Origin: a virus
Length of the DNA: 24,314 bases
Strand: one strand, 5' to 3'
IMG/VR virus record: IMGVR_UViG_3300029397_000035
Location: 1 to 24,314 of that record
Below, piece after piece: positions 19,522-24,314 of the stretch. How positions within the stretch are numbered: position 1 is the first letter of the stretch; each line of letters starts with the position of its first letter. The position numbers were made by a program, and so were the translations under genes. The notes below the pieces were generated by a model. It had not been told where the DNA came from, searched no databases, and saw nothing but the letters and a program-made list of their open reading frames with translations.

Positions 19522-19578
19522 CAATCTATTCATAGATTTGCATGAACTGGGCCACGCGCCCACATCAATGAATCTACT

Positions 19579-19601
19579 GCCCGCCACTGAGCGGGCTTTT
19601 T
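19579..19601 (+). terminator. GCGGGC-type terminator abutting methyltransferase RBS
   Basis: GCCCGC-CACTGA-GCGGGC then TTTTT, followed by CTGGAG and the ATG at 19617. Confidence 0.85.
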
Positions 19602-19616
19602 GCTTTCTGGAGCCCT

Positions 19617-21023
19617 ATGCAATATCAGTTGAAGCTCGGTGACTGTCTTGACGTACTGAGAACGCTTCCAGACAACAGTGTGGACGCTATCGTCACTGAT
19701 CCACCCTATGGACTCACCGCCGGGAAAAAGGGCGGCACGGGGACGGCATCCGTGAACCTTGAAAATCCCTACGGCCGTTCGCGCATCGGTACCGGCAACG
19801 GTGCAGGCGGATTCATGGGCATGAAGTGGGACAGCGACGTTCCACCCGTTGAGGTCTGGTCCGAATGCCTGCGTGTGCTCAAGCCCGGCGGCCATCTGTT
19901 GGCCTTCGCCGGCACGCGCACACAGCACCGTATGGCATGCCGCATCGAAGATGCCGGTTTCGAGATCCGCGACATGATCGCTTGGGTGTATGGCAGCGGC
20001 TTCCCGAAGTCGCTTGATGTGAACAAGGCCATTGACAAGGCGGCCGGCGCCGAGCGGGAAGTTCTGTCCGAGGGAAAGGCCGTTAAGCGCATGATCCCAG
20101 GCGCGGACCAGAGCGCCACGGGGAGCTGGATCAAGGACAACGGCCGCGAGTTCGTGCCGAAAGTTACCGCGCCCGCCACCGATGCCGCCGCACAATGGCA
20201 AGGCTGGGGCACCGCCCTGAAACCCGCCCTGGAGCCGATCACCGTGGCTCGCAAGCCGCTGGTTGGGACAGTGGTAGCGAACGTGCTGGAGCATGGCACA
20301 GGGGCGCTGAATATTGACGGGTGCAGGATTGGCGACTTTCAGAACACAACGCCGAGTGGAGCTGATAGGCGGAATGCAAAGCTGGCAGCGATGGGCTACC
20401 GCCCCGGCACGTACCAGATGGGCAAAAAAGAACCAAGTGGTGCGCCCGGACGCTGGCCGGCCAACCTGATCCACGACGGCAGCGACGAGGTGGTGGCGCA
20501 GTTTCCTCACAGCACCAGCGGCGCGATGAAGTCGGGCACCCGACGCGCCGCACAGGATGGTCCGGGCAGCGTCTGCTACGGAACCTTCGGCGGAAACATC
20601 ACCGGAAGCGATATCGCTGCCAGCTCAGGGAGCGCTGCCCGCTTTTTCTACTGCGCCAAGGCCAGCCGTGCCGACCGCAACGAGGGCACGGCCAGCGGCA
20701 GTACTCCCGCCGTCGGCCCCAACGCCACCATGCGCGAGCGTGAGCAAGCCGACTGGCCCGCGCGCAACGGCAACCACCACCCCACCGTGAAGCCAACGGA
20801 CCTGATGACCTACCTGTGCCGCCTGGTAACCCCACCGGGCGGTACCGTGCTTGATCCATTCATGGGCAGCGGCAGCACAGGCAAGGCCGCCATTCGTGAG
20901 GGCTTCCGTTTCATCGGCATTGAGCGCGAGGTCGAGTATCTGGCTATCGCCAAAGCGCGGATAGAGCACGAAACGAGAGAACTACCGAAAGAGTCAGCAC
21001 AGCGCGGACTTTTCTCTGTTTAA
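19617..21023 (+). CDS. DNA (adenine-N6 or cytosine-N4) methyltransferase, beta-type order
   Basis: 468 aa, CTGGAG before the ATG. The catalytic motif DPPY lies at 28-31 (VDAIVTDPPYG) and the SAM-binding motif DPFMGSGST at 413-421 near the C-terminus. DPPY before FxGxG is the beta-class order. Between them are VWSECLRVLKPGGHLLAFAGTRTQHRM, ARFFYCAKASRADRNEG and HPTVKPTDLMTYLCRLVTPPGG, typical of phage and type III-like N4/N6 methyltransferases. A large central insertion (about 130-350) may carry target recognition. No partner endonuclease is nearby, so it is an orphan enzyme, likely protecting phage DNA from host restriction or altering expression. Specificity cannot be read from sequence. Confidence 0.92.
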   Translation: MQYQLKLGDCLDVLRTLPDNSVDAIVTDPPYGLTAGKKGGTGTASVNLENPYGRSRIGTGNGAGGFMGMKWDSDVPPVEVWSECLRVLKPGGHLLAFAGTRTQHRMACRIEDAGFEIRDMIAWVYGSGFPKSLDVNKAIDKAAGAEREVLSEGKAVKRMIPGADQSATGSWIKDNGREFVPKVTAPATDAAAQWQGWGTALKPALEPITVARKPLVGTVVANVLEHGTGALNIDGCRIGDFQNTTPSGADRRNAKLAAMGYRPGTYQMGKKEPSGAPGRWPANLIHDGSDEVVAQFPHSTSGAMKSGTRRAAQDGPGSVCYGTFGGNITGSDIAASSGSAARFFYCAKASRADRNEGTASGSTPAVGPNATMREREQADWPARNGNHHPTVKPTDLMTYLCRLVTPPGGTVLDPFMGSGSTGKAAIREGFRFIGIEREVEYLAIAKARIEHETRELPKESAQRGLFSV

Positions 21024-21036
21024 GAACCAACACCCC

Positions 21037-21058
21037 AGCCCGCCGCCGCGGGCTTTTC
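21037..21058 (+). terminator. GCGGGC-type terminator
   Basis: AGCCCGC-CGCC-GCGGGCT then TTTC, followed by AGGGAGCCACCTAT and an ATG at 21079. Confidence 0.8.
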
Positions 21059-21078
21059 TCATTCAGGGAGCCACCTAT

Positions 21079-21141
21079 ATGCAAGACAAGCAAGAAATCA
21101 CCGCAGCAGAGCAAGCAGCATGGCATGCAGGCCTGCCCTGA
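21079..21141 (+). pseudogene. Truncated cassette gene (20 codons)
   Basis: MQDKQEITAAEQAAWHAGLP then stop. It has a full terminator-Shine-Dalgarno-ATG lead-in like its neighbours, but is cut short where the insertion-sequence remnant begins. It is probably the 5' stub of a gene disrupted by that insertion. Confidence 0.4.
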
Positions 21142-21149
21142 GCATCCAT

Positions 21150-21307
21150 TCATTCCAGGCGTTGGCTGATGGTCACGGAGTACCGAGCCTTGAGCGCAGC
21201 GTTGTATTGCTCCCAGTTGGTGCTGCTGTAGCGGGGTTTGGGTGACGAACACTGACTCAATGTCCGAGGCTGTCTGTCTCAGGGGGCCTATCTATGCAAC
21301 AACACCC
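21150..21307 (-). mobile_element. Relic of an IS5-family (IS903-like) insertion sequence
   Basis: On the minus strand a terminal-repeat-like sequence GGGTGTTGTTGCATAGATAG (from 21307 inward) resembles IS903-group ends (GG-TTTGTTGCATAAATC). Downstream, from a TTG at 21260, a 36-codon fragment reads SPKPRYSSTNWEQYNAALKA then RYSVTIS and a stop at 21150. The KPRYxxxNWxxYNxALxxRGSxTxW pattern is the N-terminus of IS5-group transposases. Only the first tenth or so of the transposase remains, so the element is dead. Confidence 0.65.
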
Positions 21308-21313
21308 AATAAA

Positions 21314-21838
21314 TTAGAGCTCACTTTCCAATGCCGGTTTATGCAAAAAATCTCTTAATGATAGAGCCAATAATCCCAATCCATCACCCACAATCAAATT
21401 ATCTACATAGTATCGCCAGTGAAATATATTCCTGTAGGTGGGAGATTCAGGCCTCACATCATAAATAATATATGCGTCACCATCATCATCATATTCTGAA
21501 CCAATTGCAATTAAGCCATTAGTTAGCAATGAGCGATGATCATAGACTGACTCCTGTAATAATTTGGTTGAGTTCACAACTCTATCTGTAGAAGATAAGG
21601 TAGCCATAATAGCCACCCTAGTAAATCCATTATATGTTGCTATAAAATTAGCCAGCTCATCCCGTGGGCTACATGCTTGATCGCCGACCAGATGAATAAA
21701 ATCTAAATACTCATCTGGCAAGCTAATCACAAGCGCATTTTCTACATCAGCAATTCTCTTCTTTAGAAAGAGTGAATCAACCATTAAACCCGGTTCATCT
21801 GTTTCCCATTTTTCCAAGTCTTCTTTTTCTATATTCAT
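21314..21838 (-). CDS. SMI1/KNR4 (SUKH)-family protein, candidate immunity protein
   Basis: 174 aa from MNIEKEDLEKWETDEPG; GAGG precedes the ATG with eight-base spacing, so the longer frame to 21880 was not used. SUKH features: IADVENALVISLPDEYLDFIHLVGDQ (about 29-54, the conserved helix with LPxxYxxF), GLIAIGSEYDDDGDAYIIYDV (about 107-127) and a final helix GLGLLALSLRDFLHK. SUKH proteins are widespread immunity partners of contact-dependent and other polymorphic nuclease toxins. No toxin gene is visible nearby. The gene is AT-rich (by eye about 38% GC in a sampled line) against a GC-rich phage, is minus strand, and adjoins an IS relic: signs of recent acquisition. Confidence 0.82.
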   Translation of the reverse strand: MNIEKEDLEKWETDEPGLMVDSLFLKKRIADVENALVISLPDEYLDFIHLVGDQACSPRDELANFIATYNGFTRVAIMATLSSTDRVVNSTKLLQESVYDHRSLLTNGLIAIGSEYDDDGDAYIIYDVRPESPTYRNIFHWRYYVDNLIVGDGLGLLALSLRDFLHKPALESEL

Positions 21839-22173
21839 ACTAAAAATCCTCACCACGCCACATTGAGCCACCGCATACATGGTGGTGTCCCATTATTAGC
21901 AGCACCCGACTCACTATTCTTGATTCGCATGACATGCGCTCACATGAACTTCGCGACATCAGTTGATGTTGCGCGCTTGGAGGATAAGCCAGGCGGCGCG
22001 ATCACTGGATGGCCTGGAGACAAGGATTGCCATCCGCGCTGAAGGATCTCGCCCCAATCCAAATCAGCGCATGGCTTATGCCATCACGAACCATCCGTCC
22101 TAGCAATCACTGGAATCTTTATCCACCCCACACACCCGCCACTCGGCGGGTTTTCTCTTTTGGAGCCACCAAT
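21839..22173. other. 335-bp stretch without a supported gene
   Basis: It holds the upstream region of the SUKH gene and several short broken frames (for example a plus-strand read VARLEDKPGGAITGWPGDKD ending in a stop near 22040). It ends with a GGCGGGT-type terminator and the RBS of the next gene. It looks like a decayed gene or recombination scar. Confidence 0.45.
22134..22156 (+). terminator. GGCGGGT-type terminator abutting methyltransferase RBS
   Basis: ACCCGCC-ACTC-GGCGGGT then TTTTC, followed by TTTTGGAGCCACCAAT and the ATG at 22174. Confidence 0.8.
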
Positions 22174-22671
22174 ATGAACACTACGCCCCGCGTCCTTGAT
22201 GCCTGCTGCGGCAGCCGAATGATGTGGTTCAACAAGTCGGACCCACGCGCGGTATTTATTGACCAGCGCAGCGAAGCCATCACCGTGACCGACAACTCGC
22301 GGGGCAATGCATCTGGCCAGCGTGTTCTGCGAATCGAACCCGACTGTCTTATGGACTTCCGCGCGCTGACCTTCCCGGACGGTGCCTTCAAGCTGGTGGC
22401 GTTTGATCCACCTCACCTTGTCCATGCGGGACCGAAATCATGGCTTGGAGCCAAGTACGGAAAGCTGGGGCCAGACTGGCGCGAAGACTTGCGCCAAGGC
22501 TTTGGCGAGTGCTTCCGCGTGCTGGAGCCAGGTGGAACATTGGTGTTCAAGTGGAACGAAACGCAGGTGAAAGTGAAAGAGGTCCTAGCCCTGACACCAG
22601 AGAAGCCACTGTTCGGTCAAGTCAGTGGCCGCTCGGGAATGACTCACTGGCTTGTTTTCATGAAGCCATGA
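22174..22671 (+). CDS. Small SAM-dependent methyltransferase (DPPH type)
   Basis: 165 aa from MNTTPRVLDACCGSR. The SAM-binding motif I is RVLDACCGSRMMWF (6-19), followed by AVFIDQRSE (acidic loop), and the catalytic motif IV reads VAFDPPHLV (DPPH at 78-81). The end of the domain, ECFRVLEPGGTLVFKWNET, completes a class I fold. DPPH instead of DPPY is typical of a phage family close to adenine methyltransferases; the substrate is unproven and may be DNA or RNA. TGGAG lies about ten bases before the ATG. Its stop overlaps the next gene by 4 nt. Confidence 0.85.
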   Translation: MNTTPRVLDACCGSRMMWFNKSDPRAVFIDQRSEAITVTDNSRGNASGQRVLRIEPDCLMDFRALTFPDGAFKLVAFDPPHLVHAGPKSWLGAKYGKLGPDWREDLRQGFGECFRVLEPGGTLVFKWNETQVKVKEVLALTPEKPLFGQVSGRSGMTHWLVFMKP

Positions 22672-22907
22672 CCCTGGCAACCAGCGCCAGCACCGTGGGC
22701 CTGCCAGAAGACAAGGCCTACATCGCCCACCACTTCAACTGCCCAACCTGCTGCGCGGCCGGCCTTTCCGGTGGCAAGCAGGCGCGCTGTGCCCATGGTC
22801 AGCAGCTCTGGGAAACCTACCTCCAGGCTTTTGATGCCCACGCACAACCGCAGGCCTCGCGCTCATATCGAGCCGCCGTCCAGCCCCTCCACAACCCCCT
22901 GAACTGA
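22668..22907 (+). CDS. Small Cys-rich phage protein coupled to the methyltransferase
   Basis: 79 aa starting in the ATGA overlap with the methyltransferase stop. The core HHFNCPTCCAAGLSGGKQARCAHGQQLWETYLQAF follows a common small phage pattern (F.CPTC..AG.....RC..G..LW..Y) that probably binds one zinc. Function unknown. The longer open frame from 22440 is a shadow of the methyltransferase. Confidence 0.7.
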   Translation: MTLATSASTVGLPEDKAYIAHHFNCPTCCAAGLSGGKQARCAHGQQLWETYLQAFDAHAQPQASRSYRAAVQPLHNPLN

Positions 22908-22917
22908 GCCTTGACCC

Positions 22918-23172
22918 ATGAAACATTCAGATACACGAGCCGTAAACCCTGCCGCCCATGATGAGTCCGTCAATGCACCCGAGTGGGTGCTGGCCTCCAA
23001 GTTCGAAGAGCTGACCGGCGTCACCCGCGAAACCGTCAAACAGCGCAAGAAGTGCGGCGTGTGGCGCGAAGGCCAGCAGGTCGCCGTCGTCCACCGCCGC
23101 CTCTACGTCAACATCAAAGCAGCCGATCAATGGATAAAAGACCACCTACCCAAGCAACACCGCCCGGCGTGA
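22918..23172 (+). CDS. xis: Excisionase (Xis-like, winged-helix/MerR-like)
   Basis: 84 aa. The core EWVLASKFEELTGVTRETVKQRKKCGVWREGQ...VAVVHRRLYVNIKAADQWIKDH (about 21-77) matches the phage excisionase pattern, where a KFxxLTG..xxTVxxRKxxGxWxEGxx block recognises DNA and I..AxxxWI closes the domain. It lies directly upstream of and overlapping the integrase, the usual xis-int arrangement. It would bend attachment-site DNA and bias integrase toward excision. The ribosome-binding site is weak, so translation may depend on the upstream gene, whose stop is 10 nt away. Confidence 0.85.
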   Translation: MKHSDTRAVNPAAHDESVNAPEWVLASKFEELTGVTRETVKQRKKCGVWREGQQVAVVHRRLYVNIKAADQWIKDHLPKQHRPA

Positions 23173-24314
23173 AGATTCGCCATCTCGTCTCAGGCGACAG
23201 GCTGCAAATTGCCTTCACCTGGGAGGGCCAGGAGTGCCGTGAGCTGCTCCCAGCCTGTGCAATCAACAAGAGCAGCATTCAGCGCGCTGCCTCATTGCGC
23301 GACGAAATCCGCCGCAAGATTGCCGAAGGTGGCTTCTCCTATGCCGATTACTTCCCGGGCAGCCCGAGGGCCGCATCGCCGTCACAAAGCAACCCGCTCA
23401 TGGAAACGCTGCTGCAAAAGCAGCTTGACACTTATGCCCGCCAGGTCAAGAACGGGCAAATGTCCCCGTCCACCTACAACGGCTACGCCAAGGCCATCAC
23501 AGGCGAGCGCATGCGCCGTTGGCATGGGCTGCGGGTGGGCGAAGTACTGCCCAGTCTGCTGCGTGACTGGGTTTCAGAAATGGACTGCACCAGCAAGGCC
23601 ATACGGAACATGCTCACCCCGCTGCGCAGCTTGTTTGAGGATGCGCTCAATGATGAGCTGATCGACTTCAATCCCTTCGAGCGCATCGCTCTATCCAAGC
23701 TCATTCGGCAAACGGCAAAGGCCAGCGACTATGTGGTGACGCCGTTCAGCGCGGCTGAGCGCGAGACCATCCTCAAGGCCTGCCGCCCCGACGAAAGGCT
23801 CATGCTCCAGTTTTGGTTTGAGACGGGCCTGCGCCCAGGCGAGCTGCAAGCGTTGCAGTGGAGCCACATCGATTGGGAGCGGTCCGTTGCCCGGATAGAG
23901 CTCAATCAGGTCGCAGGCGTGATCAAAGGGCCCAAGACAGCCGCCGGCATCCGAGATGTGGAGCTATCCGCCGAGGCGCTCGCGGCGCTGCACGCCCAGC
24001 GCCCTATTTCCGAGCTCAAGGGCGAGCGCATCTGGCTCAACCCCCGCACGGGCGAGCCATGGAGCACAGACGCCCAGATCCGCAAGACGCTCTGGCAGCC
24101 GGTCTGCAAACGCGCCGAGGTGGAGTATCGGAATCCCTATCAGGTCCGCCACACCTATGCCTCGGCCTTGCTGACGGCCGGCGCCAATCCATGGTACGTG
24201 GCAAGCCAGTTGGGACATGAGGACGTGGAGATGGTTTTTCGCACCTATGGCAAATTCATCAGGGACGACTACCAGAAGCCCAAGCCTGAATTTCGCATTG
24301 TGAAAGAAAAATGA
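23130..24314 (+). CDS. int: Tyrosine-recombinase phage integrase
   Basis: 394 aa from the ATG at 23130, which overlaps xis by 43 nt. A GTG at 23169 in a GTGA overlap is the alternative, but phage relatives begin with a PPGV...I.F.W.G.ECRE block that the ATG start preserves. Arm-binding region 1-60; core-binding region about 85-185 (LLQKQLDTYARQVKNGQMSPST, IRNMLTPLRSLFEDAL). Catalytic residues: R235 in TGLRPGEL, K269 in KGPKT, R340 in YQVRHTYAS (the usual upstream His is replaced by Tyr, as in many phage integrases), H363 in LGHED, and nucleophile Y373 in RTYGKF. The stop codon is the last base of the window, so the attachment site and host junction probably lie just outside. Confidence 0.95.
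   Translation: MDKRPPTQATPPGVKIRHLVSGDRLQIAFTWEGQECRELLPACAINKSSIQRAASLRDEIRRKIAEGGFSYADYFPGSPRAASPSQSNPLMETLLQKQLDTYARQVKNGQMSPSTYNGYAKAITGERMRRWHGLRVGEVLPSLLRDWVSEMDCTSKAIRNMLTPLRSLFEDALNDELIDFNPFERIALSKLIRQTAKASDYVVTPFSAAERETILKACRPDERLMLQFWFETGLRPGELQALQWSHIDWERSVARIELNQVAGVIKGPKTAAGIRDVELSAEALAALHAQRPISELKGERIWLNPRTGEPWSTDAQIRKTLWQPVCKRAEVEYRNPYQVRHTYASALLTAGANPWYVASQLGHEDVEMVFRTYGKFIRDDYQKPKPEFRIVKEK

Noticed and set aside
19530-20510. 326-aa minus-strand ORF opposite the methyltransferase
   Set aside because: Overlaps rdgC end, terminator and the DPPY-containing half of the methyltransferase; no domain seen.
20944-21252. 102-aa minus-strand ORF
   Set aside because: Runs from the IS relic out of frame with the transposase fragment into antisense of the methyltransferase; composition is not protein-like.
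22440-22667. N-terminal extension of the Cys-rich gene
   Set aside because: Out-of-frame shadow of the methyltransferase; the real start is in the ATGA overlap at 22668.
22983-23129. Upstream part of the integrase frame
   Set aside because: Arg/Pro-rich translation antagonistic to the xis frame; integrase relatives start at the PPGV block preserved by the ATG at 23130.
1-24314. tRNA, rRNA, CRISPR array, complete insertion sequence, attachment-site core
   Set aside because: Looked for and not found. The attachment site probably lies just beyond the integrase stop, outside the window.

Overview
The window is most of a lambda-like (lambdoid in layout, HK97-like in packaging) temperate prophage in a GC-rich beta-proteobacterium, most probably a member of the Comamonadaceae. 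The host call is inference from GC content, codon use and protein flavour. The map runs backwards relative to lambda. Late genes lie at the left on the minus strand (portal, small membrane protein, TerL, TerS, HNH). The leftward early operon comes next (Q-like, HNH/Ref-like, DUF4406, unknown, DUF1064 nuclease, P-like, O-like, CII-like, Cro). The immunity region is at about 9.9-12.6 kb. A long rightward operon then ends in excisionase and integrase, whose stop codon is the last base of the window. No lysis, head or tail genes beyond the partial portal are visible.

Immunity region. A LexA-like CI repressor (plus strand) and a small Cro/YdaS-type protein (minus strand) diverge from a 70-bp intergenic region holding three 14-bp operator-like palindromes of the type TTAGCYnRGGCTAA. 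A second set of three matching sites lies about 2.33 kb away at 12506-12565, beyond ci and three more genes. In both clusters the outermost operator sits in the 17-bp spacer of a sigma70-like promoter pointing outward (pR leftward, pL rightward). This reproduces the lambda oR/ci/rex/oL plan, including the spacing used for repressor looping. The genes in the rexAB position are an uncharacterised 154-aa protein coupled to a DUF1828-type protein, plus a separately terminated 67-aa protein. They are the best candidates here for a prophage-encoded exclusion or defence module.

Right arm. The region downstream of pL carries a very basic 77-aa ORF in the position of lambda N. It also holds a consensus LexA box before an unknown gene, a structured gene-free segment with two long inverted repeats, and an SGNH-hydrolase cassette flanked by a 28-nt direct repeat. 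Further along are two related small exported proteins, an RRM RNA-binding protein, RdgC fused to an FtsK-gamma winged helix, a DNA methyltransferase, a decayed IS5/IS903-like end, an AT-rich SUKH-type immunity gene, a second methyltransferase, a Cys-rich small protein, Xis and Int. Many genes here are separated by near-identical units of GCGGGC terminator, about 20-24 nt, Shine-Dalgarno and ATG, so expression of the arm should depend on read-through or antitermination.

Left arm. The early genes form a tight operon with 4-bp ATGA overlaps. The O-like gene contains a hexamer tract, an AT-rich stretch and helically phased GTGAC repeats that look like an internal origin. Between the Q-like gene and the HNH-terminase genes lies a plus-strand, lower-GC insertion. 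It carries a membrane/zinc-ribbon protein and a cytosolic four-helix-bundle copper-storage protein with 18 cysteines, closed by a terminator.
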